Shown here: piece after piece, positions 44,439 through 55,904 of the stretch
Position numbering within the stretch: position 1 is the stretch's first letter
Layout of the letters: the number at the start of each line of letters is the position of its first letter
Source: Piezodorus guildinii
Lineage: Eukaryota > Arthropoda > Insecta > Hemiptera > Pentatomidae
DNA length: 64,000 nucleotides
Direction: 5' to 3'
NCBI GenBank assembly: GCA_023052935.1
Contig: CM041294.1
Location: forward strand, 13,751,791 to 13,815,790
Notes under the pieces: model-generated
What the model was told of the DNA's origin: nothing
Database searches by the model: none
The model's input: the letters and a program-made list of their open reading frames with translations, nothing else
Position numbers and translations under genes: made by a program

Positions 44439-45322
44439 AAAATCTGGTGCGGGCAACACACGACTTTCACTTACCTCCATTTTTTAAATCAATGAAAGGA
44501 TTTTTAAATACAGTTAGAGATAAAAATACGTGAAACTATTAAGGAATTAATTAAATAGAATTTATATAGAAACATGTGTTTTATTAAAAAATCTATTATA
44601 TTATTATCTAAACAATCAGTTTTATGTTCATTTCATCACTCTCTATTAACTTTTAAAGGTTGTGTATGAGATAATTTCTTTTTTTTTAAATCTTTTGCTT
44701 TCCAACGGTATATCATCTATGTATATTACTGCTCTTATGTTCAAAAACGAAAAATTGCATTAAAAAAATATTTTTTTCTGTTTTCTTCTTTAGTTGGGTA
44801 TCGAATTTATTCAATTTATATATTTACCTGTTTTTCATCAGCGTTAACAAGATAATATAGTTATATTTATTGAATCTACAAAATTAAAGGTAAAAATATT
44901 AAGTAAAAATATCGGCATTTAAGCCCTGTCAGACCATTTTAATCAGAATAAAACCTACATGATATTAAATCCCATTAAATTTTACATCGATATTGGGAGT
45001 TTAATCAAAATCGTCGTAACCGTTTTCGAGGAAATCGAAAAAAGGTGCAAAATGTATGGTATAAAGTGCCTCTTCTGGTAAGGTCATTTTGATGAAAAAG
45101 GTTTTGTCACGTCTCGGGCGTATAGTTGTCTTAAATATGAAATTTCAGTTTCATAGGACTTACCGTTTCCGCCCGGGAGTTACCACACACACAGAACTTT
45201 TTGCGGGACTTGGTTATTTGGACTCAGGGGACCCTAAAACGTGTATTTCCGTTAAAAACTGGAATTCGAAAATTTTCGCGAGCGCAATACTTCCTCTTAC
45301 TATATATAGTAAGTAAAAGTAA
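44439..45322 (+). mobile_element. ~880 bp repeat (Helentron-like), full length
   Basis: Starts AAATCTGGTGCGGGCAACAC, GACTTTCACTTACCTCC near 44462, passes GCTTTCCAACGGTATATC, a shortened (CA)n near 45184, and ends with CTTACTATATATAGTAAG and TAAAAGTAA. The frame at 45089-45316 is a by-product. Confidence 0.9.
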
Positions 45323-45562
45323 AAATGCCATAGCGATACCTAAAAAATGAACATAAAATTTATCTTTATATCTTATTTAAAGTGAATTTGCTATTCACCT
45401 CACATTAGTAGGCATAATGAAATTAGCTTACTTCGATAGGAGAGAAAGATATTATTGAAAGAGGAGGGCTTGAAATGAAGACAGGGATTGAGCATGACGG
45501 ATGCTTGAAGAGGGAGTATTCCAAAAGGCCGTGGACCGGGCTAAAAACGAGCACTCATATTT

Positions 45563-46434
45563 TTACTTTCACTATATATAGTAAGGGAAAGTATTGCGAT
45601 CGTGAAAATTTTCGAATTCCAGTTTTCAACGGAAATACACATTTTAGGGTCCCCTGAGTAAATAACCAAGTCCCGCAAAAAGGTTTGTGTGTGTGTTAGT
45701 GTGGTAACTCTCGGGCGGAAACGAATTGTCCTATGAAACTGAAATTCCATATTTATGACAAATATACGCCCGAGACGTTACAAAACCTTTTTCATCAAAA
45801 TGAGCTTACCAGAAGAGCCACTTTATACCATGCATTTTGCACCCTTTTTTCGATTTCCCCAAAAATGGTTCTGACGATTTTGATTAAACTCAATATATCG
45901 AAGTAAAATTTAATGGGCTTTAATTTCATGTAGGTTTCATTCGGATTAAAATGGTCTGACAGGGCTTAAATACCGAAATTTTACATTTTTTTTCCTGTGA
46001 AGTACCTTCAATTTTGTAGATTCAATAAAAATAACTATATTATCTTATTAACGCTGATGAAAAACAAGTAAATATATAAATTGAATAAATTCGATACCCA
46101 ACTAAAGGAGAAAACAGAAAAAATATTTTTTTAATGCAATTTTTCGTTTTTGTACATATGAACAGTAATATACATGTATGATATACCGTTGGAAAGCTAA
46201 AGATTTTAGAAAAAATATTATCTCATACACAAGCTTTTAAAAGTTTACAGAGAGTGATAAAAAACCCGATAAAACTAAGTGATTATTTTAGATAATAATA
46301 TAATCGATTTTTTAAAAAATTAATTTAATTAATTCTTTAATAGTTTCACTTATTTTTCTCTCTAACTGTATTTGAAAATTCTTTCTTTAAAAATGGAGGT
46401 AAGTGAAAGTCGTGTATTGCCCGCACCAGATTTT
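45563..46434 (-). mobile_element. ~880 bp repeat (Helentron-like), full length
   Basis: Opposite orientation to the preceding copy, 3' ends facing across ~240 bp. Starts TTACTTTCACTATATATAGT (palindrome shortened), (GT)n near 45685, and the 5' end GGTAAGTGAAAGTCGTGTAT with GCACCAGATTTTTTT at 46434. Confidence 0.9.
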
Positions 46435-46439
46435 TTTGA

Positions 46440-47330
46440 ATGTTGTAGTATTTTAAACTATACCACTTTATTTATTTTTGGTAATTTTGGAGAATCGAGC
46501 TGTCATTTTTCTTCCACTTACCGTGAAATTGCCATAAGTGTGTTATATTTCTGATGGATTAGAATGTTATTAACTATGTTATATTAACTAGAATTAACTA
46601 GCCAATTTTTGCAATTATGACTAGCACAGTATCCTCTGATCAATGAAGACGAATTATTGACAGAATTAATTCTTCAATGACATTATCAGTAAATACTGTA
46701 TAGACACCTGTGATGTTATGATCGGACAAGTGATTTTCATAAATTACTTTACACGCGAAGCTAACTCCTTTAGCTTAAAGAATTAATTCTCGAACATGAT
46801 ATATAACACATTATACAGCTGGGCCCCTGTTATATATTTATTGCATCGCTGCCTACTTCCCGTTCGTAGGAAGAAGAAAGAGCGAGAAATAGGGCGGACT
46901 GACTGATCTTGTCAAACCAGTCTAAATCACCGTTCCCTTATTTGATGGAATCGCATTAGGATGTGACTGCTTTAGCAGGTGTTGGCGGATGAACGATTAT
47001 TTAATTATTGTTAATTGAAATTATAATTGTAATTGGTAGCCCTGATTTAATTGAATATACGGGATATCATACCAGTCCTTTTATAGGACAGTTATTATTT
47101 TCTTCTATTACCAGAGACTGGAATGGCTCGTGTAACGCCTGTTGACATCTGCTGTTGACTTTCATAGTTTAAACGTTCTCAGTAATTGTTTATAGTTTTA
47201 TTTTTAGGGGTTTGATTTCTTAGCATGTAAAAATTGTATATGTTATAAGTTTAGGTATAAAGTTAAACTATTACTTTTAGTTAGTTATTAAAAAAAATAA
47301 ACGAACTTCAATAAACATGAAATATTGGGT
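46440..47330. other. No recognisable gene; mildly GC-richer centre
   Basis: 46840-47000 contains GCCTACTTCCCGTTCGTAGG and AGAGCGAGAAATAGGGCGGA. No frame or repeat could be supported. Confidence 0.35.
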
Positions 47331-47334
47331 TGTT

Positions 47335-48039
47335 TCACAAGAAATGTCAGTTTTTATAGTTTCTGAAATACATAAATGATGTTACAGGTCTCTGTTGTTA
47401 TCTTCCGAATGTTTACATATTTAAAATAAACAGTTACTAATTCTCTATCTCTGTATTATAAACATTAGCTTCCCAATCAATTACCCACTTTTTAGTATAC
47501 CTCCAAATATGAACATGGAAACACGCGATTTTCGAGTAATATTTTTGTACGAGTTAAAAACTCGGCATTTGGGGAAGGGAGTGTTAATGAACGGACCATT
47601 CGCCGTTGGTTTGCTAAGTTTTCTACCGTTTTCATTTAAAGTGTATTGGGAAAGTAAAAAAGCTCGATACATGGGTACCTCATGATCTCACTGAGCAGCA
47701 TGTTTCAAAACATATCTTGTAAAAATTGAAAGAACTGGGCTACGAAGTTCTTCTGCACCCACCATATTCTCCCGAATTGTCTCCAACAGATTATTACCTG
47801 TTCAGGAATTTAGACAACTTCGTCAAAGGAAAACTTTTTGAAGATGATGATCAAGTGAAAAGTGCGTTTTCAGATTTTGTTTCACTTCAAAGCTCAGAGT
47901 TTTTCAGTTCGGGGATAAAAAAGTTGGTGTCACGTTGGGAAAAATGTGTAGAAAAAGGTAAATACTTCGAATAAAATTATCTTGTTTTTAATAAAAATCC
48001 TTTACCTTGAAAACGGACATTTCATGCGACACAACTCAA
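47335..48039 (+). mobile_element. mariner, internally deleted copy 5
   Basis: 705 bp between TA 47333-47334 and TA 48040-48041, with terminal repeats TTGGGTTGTTTCACAAGAAA and, inverted, ACATTTCATGCGACACAACT. Plus strand: MNMETRDFRVIFLYEL at 47511, soon out of frame; then MKELGYEVLLHPPYSPELSP from 47726 through SRWEKCVEKGKYFE to 47974. One deletion removes part of the first helix-turn-helix region, a second the catalytic middle. The only copy of this family on the plus strand. Confidence 0.88.
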
Positions 48040-48197
48040 TAACTAAAAAAGCACATAACCACAGCCTACATAGAATGATCATTAAATTCAACTACTTATC
48101 TTTTGTTAAGAACGTTGTGCAGTTACAATGCGGTGGATCCCGAAACATAAGATTATTTCCATCATATCAGGAACTATTCAAAACACCGAACTTTTGA

Positions 48198-48570
48198 ACA
48201 AAAATCTTGGCATTTAGTGCCACAGAAAAGAAAGTACTGATAGTAGATCCCACTATCAGATATCAAACAAATGACCGGGAACAAGGAAAAATGTCAAGAG
48301 GAGAAATAAAACATTTATTCGAAATGTATTCCATACCTGAAAGAAAGATTTCGTGAAGAGTTCGGAGAATTTACAGTCGTAGGACTTTGGTTCAGAACAT
48401 CCCAGTAGTAGCAGGGGGAACATCCTAGTAGAGACTGGATCATTTTTCGAGAAGCATGGACTGGAAAGAAATCAATTGCAAAACATAGCGGAGACCATAA
48501 TCCTGGACACACTGGGAATCCTGCATCACCATATATTGAGGCTAGGCTCGATTTATATACGTCGATGAGC
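48198..48570 (+). pseudogene. LINE C-terminus (restriction-like-endonuclease type)
   Basis: Plus strand reads FSATEKKVLIVDPTIRYQTN, GEIKHLFEMYSIPERKIS, and in other frames VVGLWF-like text, EKHGLERNQLQNIAETIILD and TLGILHHHI. Same family as 7138-8280 but uninterrupted by the insertion there, which shows where that copy was split. At least two frameshifts. Confidence 0.55.
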
Positions 48571-48574
48571 AATT

Positions 48575-49205
48575 TCGAAATGAGTAAAGCCTATGTATTT
48601 ATATTTTAGAGTATCTCCCTCTATTTTTTTCTTTGATATTGTATTTTAGATTGTTCCAGTATGCTGTGTACTTATAGCAAAGTTGAGGAGCATACCCAAA
48701 TGGGAATATCTTCTTCTAGGGGAAATACCGGTATTCAAAACTTGGTTTTTCCCAGAGTTTTACTTATTCTAATAGTGGAACTACTTCAGATATTTTTTTT
48801 ACTTGATGGATATTGAAAAAAAAAAAATAGGAATAAATGGAAATTATTACAAAAGAGTGTATAGATTAAATAAGCATTCATTTTCATGAAACGTCTGAAA
48901 GTTAATTATTTACACATAACACCTTATCCAAAACATCCTGTTAACTCGTCCAATAAATTTATTCATCTTAAAATTAAAGAAAAACAAAAAAACATATCCA
49001 GTATAAACCGAATCTTTAATATCATGAGTTAATTTATTTTTATTATCATTTACCAGAATTAATTTATTCATTACTTTTATAACAAAGTTTATGTATTTTT
49101 TAATGATTGGATAATAATGTATAAATAAGGTAATAATATAGAAGCAGGTTTGATAACCGTTAGTTCTATTAAAAAATAGTAAATTCTATGACAATGTATA
49201 TTGGC
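48575..49205. other. AT-rich, no recognisable gene
   Basis: May begin with the 3' UTR of the preceding LINE. No supported feature otherwise. Confidence 0.4.
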
Positions 49206-49221
49206 TTTAGGATTAGTGTAT

Positions 49222-49912
49222 ATTACCCTTCGTCGCAAACCGATGAGTTCCTGCCTCTTTAATAACATTACCTTTACTCCTGTTAAGCAAATCCGATACC
49301 TAAGTCTCCATCTTGACAAGCGCCTTACTTGGAATCCTCACACAAGACTCAAACGACAAGAAACTGCTCGAAGATATCGATTACTACAACACTTACTAGA
49401 CAAACGTTCAAAACTTCCAGTATATTACAAAAGACTCATTTACATCACTATTATCAGACCTATTTGGACATATGGAATCGAGCTTTGGGGCTCTACGAAA
49501 CCATCTATTTCCTCCCGCATCCAGTCCTTACAATCCAAAATCCTTCGCAAAATCCTGAATGCTCCTTATTTTGTTACAAATCAACTCATTCATAATGACC
49601 TTGACATCCCATTTGTTGCAGACATAGCCCGTGATAGATACACCTCTTTTCATTTTAAACTCCCTGCCCATACAAATCCACTTGTCCGTAATTTATCTTC
49701 CTTAGATATCCCTGATAACCCTCCAAGGCGACTAAAAAGAAGGTGGCCTAAGGACCTACTGAGTTAAAATAGTTAGTGAAGTGCTACCATTGGGTAGTTC
49801 TTTCTCAAGACATTGTCATGCCTTTTTTTTTATTCCTCATATTTACTTATTGTGTTCTTTAATGCAGTTGTAAATTACTATAAATAAAAAAATAAAAATT
49901 AGTATATAAAAA
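49222..49912 (+). pseudogene. Jockey-type LINE 3' part (family J1), open frame
   Basis: Frame open to 49767: LRRKPMSSCLFNNITFTPVK, QIRYLSLHLDKRLTWNPHTR, RRYRLLQHLLDKRSKLPVYY, KRLIYITIIRPIWTYGIELW, NAPYFVTNQLIHNDLDIPF and PPRRLKRRWPKDLLS. Flanked by GGATTAGTGTATA (49209-49221) and GGATTAGTATATA (at about 49916), a likely target duplication with one mismatch. The 3' UTR has ATTGGGTAGTTCTTTCTCAA and CAGTTGTAAATTACTATAAA. 5'-truncated after the palm. Confidence 0.82.
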
Positions 49913-49929
49913 AAAGGATTAGTATATAA

Positions 49930-50200
49930 AGAATTTAAGACATGAAGGAGTAATGAACTCACAATGGATTTAGAGAAGAGGAAGTTTTAAAATTATTCTT
50001 TAAGGATTCTATTAAGATTTTAATAATTCAACCTTATTGCGGGGTAATAGATTTTATTATCTTATTCTATTGACATAAACATCGTTCAAGTAGTCCACAT
50101 AGTCATTAAAAATAAAATAAAAACTGAAAAAAAATTTTGAAAAGAAGCTTGTAGATCACCTCTTAATGGATTAAAAAAAAAAAAAAAAAAAAAAAAAACG
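49930..50200. other. AT-rich with poly-A run
   Basis: A 26-bp poly-A run at about 50173-50198. No gene. Confidence 0.6.
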
Positions 50201-50204
50201 ATAT

Positions 50205-50388
50205 TGGGATGTATAGTCGACTGTAGAATTTTTCATAGGTAGGAATAATCGGAAGTCAATCATTTTAATTTTGCCAACGTTTTGGCTTGACAGTTTATGC
50301 TTCACATGGCTCAGTAATGCCCTGATGATGAGCCGAAACGTCGACAAAATTAAAAATATTGAAAAATACTGACTCCCGATTATTTCTA

Positions 50389-50435
<47 letters not shown>
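50205..50435 (+). mobile_element. Penelope-like foldback fragment
   Basis: Starts GATGTATAGTCGACTGTAGA like the units at 25430 and 25908. The stretch TAGGTAGGAATAATCGGAAG at 50237-50256 recurs inverted at about 50374-50393, so the fragment folds on itself, with TAATTTTGCCAACGTTTTGG against its complement around 50336-50352. Ends in an (AT)n run. Confidence 0.5.
50322..50340 (+). ncRNA. Hammerhead-ribozyme-like core, stem II deleted
   Basis: CTGATGA is directly followed by TGAGCC and GAAACG; the other half of stem II is gone, so it cannot be an active ribozyme. Confidence 0.4.
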
Positions 50436-50437
<2 letters not shown>

Positions 50438-51484
50438 AAAAAAAATGGCGTTGGTACGGTTTTCACCATCATTTAGGACATGTTTTCCTGTAGGTCCAAA
50501 AGTAAAAAAAAATACAAACTAAATCGTACATAAGTTGCTAAAAATATGGAAATTTTTAATAAAACGAATAGGACAGGACATTTTTTATTTCTATACTTAT
50601 TGAAAACATACATTACTATCTAGTTTAGATGGAAAAATAAAATTTTCTGTATCTATCCTTCACTTAAAATAAAAAGTAAACATATTTTGATTTATTGACA
50701 AAATTATGTTCCCCATTTCTGCCTTTGACTAAACATAATAATGAATAGACGTTATATTATAAATAAAAAAAATTAAACCTGGCGTGACTTTCGCAGTAAA
50801 TGAGTTTCCAAAGGTATTCACCGGCCGTTGATCAGGAAAAATAAAAGCACAAGTTTTGATTTAGCATGTTTTATTTTTTTTTAAAGGAGAACCAGGATTA
50901 AATGAAATGATCTAAATAAGCAGGTGTTGTTCGATTCCAACATTATCAGCTACAGCTCTGTAATCATCACCTGAGCTAAAACAAATGGTAGGGAAGTGTC
51001 TCCAAGTGTAGCTAATTTTCAACCGGTTTCACCGTGTCGATAATTTTAAGTTGTGACGGAAATTCCTTAATTAACACGCCTTGAGTGAGATTGAATTAAA
51101 ACAAGAAAATAACCAAAAGCCAAACTTGTTCGATGTCTTATTCACAATCAAAATGATCTGATGAGACCTAAATACCGAATTTTTATAATTATTTCCTCTA
51201 AAGAATCTTTAAGATTCCTTATTTAAATTATTTACCCACATATTATTGTTATTAATAATAAAACATTAATTACTGTTGATAAAAAACTATCCAGAAATAA
51301 GAGTTATTCGTATTTTATACAATTATGTGCCATAGATGTCACAGCAACTACTTTGTAACACTTTATTTTATACCATGGATTTTTAATGAAAGTTGTTGTT
51401 TTTTTGTTTTTTTTTCGTAGCCTCTTTTGTTAGCTCTTCTTGAAACCTTAGTTTTTGAATATTCTCCTTTTCTACATTTAGTCG
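50436..51484. other. AT-rich, no recognisable gene
   Basis: No supported feature. Confidence 0.45.
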
Positions 51485-51700
51485 CTAGTCTCTCGTGTCA
51501 TAGGTTGTGAGTTCGAATACCAGTCCCCGTGGAGCTTTTTTAAGGATGTGAAACTTTTAACATCCTCTCCCCTGGGTATGTGATACCCGTCAGACAAATG
51601 GTGGCCACTCACAAAATTAGGCGTAGGGAGTGATGACCCTACTCTACCTCAGCAGTAGGAGAGTTATGATCAGAGGTAGTTTATATGAGGTAGATTGATT
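51485..51700 (+). mobile_element. Possible second SINE type with tRNA-like head
   Basis: GTTGTGAGTTCGAATACC at 51504-51522 resembles a tRNA B box, with GTCGCTAGTCTCTCGTG upstream as a poor A box. The body has GGGTATGTGATACCCGTCAG. It runs into a (TGAT)n tail at about 51690-51710, next to a LINE 3' end. It is unlike the other SINE family. Only one copy is seen, so this is tentative. Confidence 0.35.
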
Positions 51701-51800
51701 GATTGATTGATTTTTATTGTCTTAGGGCCAGAGGCTCTTTCTTACAGACAAAATTATAAACTTTTTACGTACAAATATGCCATTTAAAATATAATTAGAG
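51692..51800 (-). mobile_element. LINE 3' terminus with (ATCA)n tail
   Basis: On the minus strand: GTAAGAAAGAGCCTCTGGCC, CTAAGACAATAAAAATC and (AATC)n. A short 3' UTR piece with no coding sequence. Confidence 0.45.
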
Positions 51801-52244
51801 ATATAGTAGAGAGGGATATCGAGAGAGGCTGCCCGCAGGTTTTGGTTCTGGGTCCGGCCCTGTGGAAGCTCTTGTTCGATCAGTTGTTGGGGGAACTAGA
51901 AGAAGCTGGTTTCCTTGCCACGTCCTACGTCGACGATCTGGCGGTCATAGCAGAGCCGGAGTGAAGACAGATGCAGAAAGGTGCGCCAGTCTCGTAGAAG
52001 CTTCGTGTGAAAAGAGGAAGATGGCCTCTGTAAAAACTCAGGCCGTGCTCCTAAGAGGCTCTACGAACAGGGCTCACCCTATCAGTCTGGATATCGGAGG
52101 AGTGAGTGTCAGACTAGGTGAGGAGATGACTTATCTGGGAGTCAGGATGAGAAGAGGATTAGACTTCACCTCTCACATTGCGTAACTGAAGGATAGGGTG
52201 ACCCTGTTAATTAATTGCTTGTGGCGGATGCTATACACGCTTGC

Positions 52245-53034
52245 TCACAGATAGCGCCAGCGGCGTCGACATACCTTACCGGGCAAATACAAGAAGACGC
52301 TATATCCAATAATATTGTATATTGTTAATAATTAATGTCACTGTAACTATTTATACCGATATAACTGTTTTATGAGAATAAATAAAGCACTCAAGGTAAT
52401 TTGACCTAGGGCCAAGACCCTAGACTGCTAGCAAAGCTCTCACTGTCAATTATCGACATGGATGACTAACATCCCCATGAGCTGGCTCAGCTCTTCAGAT
52501 CACCCAAGCGGGTATCTCCCAAGGTCAGATTTACTCTGCCTTTGTAACACATTGTGGGCTATCTATATTTCACTTCCTTCTTCTACCTTGACTCCTACTA
52601 ACCTTCGCTACTGTCGGGCTACTACTCCGCAGGGCGAGTTCCTCCTGATCTTCGCTACTGTCGGGCTACTACCCCGCAGGACGAGTTCCTCCTGATCTTC
52701 GCCAGTGTCGGGCTACTACCCCGCAGGGCGAATTCCTCCTTATCCACGCTACTGTCGTGCTACTACCACGCAGGGTGAATTCTCTCCTTATCCACGCTAC
52801 TGTCAGGCTACTACCACGCAGGGTGAATCTTCTCCTAAACCACACTACTGGTGTGCTTCTACCACACAGAGTGTAACCCATCCTAACCAGTCCTCTCAGC
52901 TAATTCATTAAATGTCATATCTATTAAACTCTCTTCCTTGCATGAATACGCAATTGTCGAGGCCTTCTGATACTATTTCTTGTCTATTATAACAACCATA
53001 CCTCGACATGCTTAAGTAGGATAGGGGGTGTATT
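52245..53034. mobile_element. Unidentified insertion within R1-like LINE
   Basis: Interrupts the LINE between RMLYT and GVFWGLRYPA. Contains AGATAGCGCCAGCGGCGTCG near the left edge, a polyadenylation-like AATAAATAAAGCACTCAAGG at 52377-52396, and a GC-rich minisatellite. It could be a solo LTR or other repeat; no target duplication was found. Confidence 0.4.
52590..52880. repeat. Minisatellite, ~52-54 bp unit, about six copies
   Basis: Unit like CGCTACTGTCGGGCTACTAC / CACGCAGGGCGAATTCCTCC / TTATC. Copies become less alike toward the right (last ones read CACTACTGGTGTGCTTCTAC). Since the unit is not a multiple of three throughout, the repetitive 17-18 residue frames on both strands (e.g. 52669-52881) are probably by-products. 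Confidence 0.85.
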
Positions 53035-54059
53035 TTGGGGCCTCAGATACCCTGCAACCATGACCATTCACAGAGGAGTGGTCTTGGATATCCTGAGGTA
53101 TGCATCCCCCGCCTGGAGTCGTAACCTCACCCAAGAGAAGAAGAGAAGGCTGGCCACTATTCAGCGACTGACTCTGCTAAGGTTCACGATGGCTTGCAGA
53201 ACGGTGCCGCACGAGGCAATGCAGGTGCTGGCCTGAGCGATGCCCTTTGATCTCATCCTCAAGGAAGACTTATTGAGATACGAATGTAAGAGGCAGGGGC
53301 TGGGGGCGATTCCGGAAGGACTCCGCGGAAGAATAGGGGAGACCCCGAATCTGTGAAAGAAGCTACTTCGGGAGGTCCTTATAAAAGAGTGGAATGGACG
53401 GAGGGTGTGGAGCCAGAGGTGTTCCACACAGAGAAAGTTCTTCCGTCCAATCAAGATTAAAGACCAAGTGGGTCCTCCAGGACTACTGGGTCTCACAAAT
53501 ATTAACAGAAGAAGGAGGGTTTTGGGGCAATTTCTCATGATTATGGGGAGGATATACCCCCCGGTCTTGTCCTGCACTTCCATGGAGCCATGGAGATGGT
53601 TGGCCCTACTCACTTTAACTTATGAAGAGCATAACTGGCCTGCGAGTAGAGAGAGAAAAAAAAAGGGATGAAGAAGAAGACCTTCACTGGACGGCACTCG
53701 GACGTATGAGGCAAAATGCTGAACGGCACCCGGACGGAAAGCAGAGCGCTTGTCTGGTTAAGGTGCAACCCCAACAGTAAGGTACACCGCAGTAGCGGAC
53801 AAGGTGCAGCTTTAAGGTACACACCCGTGCACCAGGCTACATCATATTCTGTACAAATAAATACAAAATTTGTAAAAGTTGTGATTAATAAAGAGTTGGT
53901 TTTTGGGAACAGAGGCATGCGTACATCTAGCGCACCACCCCTCTGCTCTCTCCTCCCGTGTGCCGGAAATGGCTAGGTAGGGAGATATATAAAAAAATAA
54001 AATAAAATAAATAAATAAAAAATAAAAATAAATAAAAGACCCTACACTACAAAATTTAT

Positions 54060-54540
54060 CGAGAAACGTGATGAATGCTCGTGAATATTCTTCTAATATA
54101 TTAACATTTTAAAAGCAAACCTTACTCCCGATTTTAATAAATACAAGAGAGCCAGGCTGACCCCTGCGAACCCACCAGACAGGCCCGGAAGAGGTGACAC
54201 TGATTGGACGAAATCAAAAACCAGTAGCCGACTTCCTGTGACCGGGTCCCACGACCGGCGCGACCGCTCTCCCGTGACTTCATGAATATCCCTGCTTCCA
54301 GGACTTGTGCACCGCTGCCCGTCGTTGGAGCCATTCATATTCAAACTAGATCTGAATTACTTGTACGATAACTAACAAACGCCCCTGTTCCATATGCAGG
54401 GCGGCACTATAATAACTGCGGTGCTGAGACTTGTTAGACAAGTACTCTCAAATGACCCTCTCCTCATAACGCTGCATAATGCATCTTGAAAGTAACGAAG
54501 CCGCGTGCCGCTCTCAGAACTCATTCATATGACAGCGATC
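54060..54540 (-). promoter_or_regulatory. GC-rich island with donor-like end; possible 5' exon
   Basis: CpG-containing stretch right after the R1-like LINE. On the minus strand a frame starts MNMNGSNDGQRCTSPGSRDI at 54344 and reaches TCGGGA/GTAAGG at about 54133, a splice-donor-like site, after ~70 codons. A second start in another frame (54334) is open too. CpG-rich text continues to 54540 (AACGAAGCCGCGTGCCGCTC). The frame is unrecognised. A promoter and first exon are one possibility. Confidence 0.3.
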
Positions 54541-54681
54541 CGAGAATTTTTTTTTTCAAAGAGTTGTATTTTTAATTCCACTACTTGCTACTATACTGAC
54601 GCAATTATACGAAATCTATTCATTCAAAGAAGGACAGTTATTATTTCGTTTATTTATAGATGATGAATAATATTCATAAAA

Positions 54682-55660
54682 AATCTGGTGCATACAAAAC
54701 ACGAATTTCACTTACCTTGGTTGTTAAAATCAATTTAATACCTATTAAATAAATTTAGTCTGGATCACCTGTAGCAGGGTGGCTAGCATAACAGCCTTTT
54801 ATGCCAAAGGCCACTGGTTAAAACTCGTATTTGGTCCTAGGATTTCGTAATTTCTTAATAGGAGTAAAATATCCTTAGTTATGCTGTCCTTCGGAGGAGA
54901 CGTAAAAAGGTGGTCCCGAGCCTGTGCGATGTCATGTACTCGTTAAAGATCCCTATCCTGATTAGCCACAGTAGCGTTAAATAAACAAATAATAAATTTA
55001 GCTCCGAAAAAAAGTTATAAAAATGATATTCAGTTTCGTTGGAAACATATCTTTTAGATTAAATAAATAACAATATACATTTTTTAACGCACAATAATCA
55101 TTTAAATTTATGCTTTATTCGTTACTTTATTACCTTCCACAAATTTATATAAAGGATAAAAAAAATTCTGTTTAGATTTCCGACCGTATATTATACTTCT
55201 ATATCTATATTACTATTTTTATGTCCAGAAAATAAAATTATGTAAAAAATATTTTTGGTATTTTCTCCTTAACTTGACTATCAGATTCTTTCAATTTGTA
55301 TTGTATAGTCGTTTTTATCAATGCTAACATTTTTATATTCAAATTTACATTATTAAAGCTTAAAATATCGACATTTAAGCCCTGTCAAACTATTTATATC
55401 AGAATGAAACATACATGATATTGAACTGATTAAATTTTACATCCATATGTCGAGTTTAATCAGAATCGTAAAATCCGTTTTCGATAAAATAGTAATTTTC
55501 CGGTCTGTCAAATTTGGTGAAAATGGTGTATCGTCTTGGGCGTAGTTATCTTAAATAAGAAATTTCAGTTTTGTACTACTTTCCGTTTATGTACTAAACA
55601 TAGCACGCACACACAGGCCTTTTTGCTAGACTTTGTTATTTGGTCAGAGAAGATCCTAAA
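54682..55660 (+). mobile_element. Old ~880 bp repeat with SINE inserted
   Basis: The 5' end AATCTGGTGCATACAAAACA and TTTCACTTACC is diverged; the body resumes after the SINE with TTTCGTTGGAAACATATC, GACATTTAAGCCCTGTCA, a remnant CACACACAGGCCTTTTTGCT at about 55609, and no clear 3' palindrome. Most diverged of the near-complete copies. Confidence 0.7.
54759..54990 (+). mobile_element. tRNA-derived SINE, copy 2
   Basis: Flanked by AATAAATTTAG at 54748-54758 and 54991-55001 (11 bp duplication). Head GTAGCAGGGTGGCTAGCATA; the B box is decayed (TGGTTAAAACTCG). Body TTCGGAGGAGACGTAAAAAG, GTGGTCCCGAGCCTGTGCG, and an AAATAAACAAAT tail. Inserted into the 5' part of an ~880 bp repeat. Confidence 0.88.
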
Positions 55661-55904
55661 TGAAAAAGTATAATTTCATGGTCGATGATGGTATGAGCTT
55701 ATTGGGCCAAGACCACGTTCAACCCCTCAATGATTTTTAGATACCGACTAAATATAGGTCATGTGTGCCCCAGAGGATCTCTCTTTCCTACTGTCGAACC
55801 CTAGCTCATATTGACAATAAATCATTAAAATCTCACACCTGGACTTGAATCTAAATATTAGAAGTTTTCTATTGAAAATTGCAATCATTTTTTTTTTTTT
55901 TTTT

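Larger units (their letters stand above)
51818..54035 (+). pseudogene. R1-like LINE, RT palm to 3' UTR, interrupted
   Basis: 51820-52200 encodes GCPQ..VLGPALWKLLFDQL (motif B, the conserved G after Q changed), AGFLATSYVDDLAVIAEPE (motif C with YVDD), then in another frame KMASVKTQAVLLRGS and EEMTYLGVRMRRGLDFTSH. About 790 bp of unrelated sequence follows, and the LINE resumes near 53035: GGVFWGLRYPATMTIHRGVV, YASPAWSRNL, ATIQRLTLLRFTMACRTVPH, VGPPGLLGLTNINRRRRVLG. A 3' UTR with RNA-like GC-rich text and a (TAAAA)n-type tail ends at about 54035. Several stops and frameshifts. YVDD and the C-terminal layout point to the R1/Jockey side. Confidence 0.75.

Noticed and set aside
52669..52881. Protein with 17-residue repeats on the minus strand
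   Set aside because: It lies entirely in a GC-rich minisatellite; frames with similar repeats occur on both strands.
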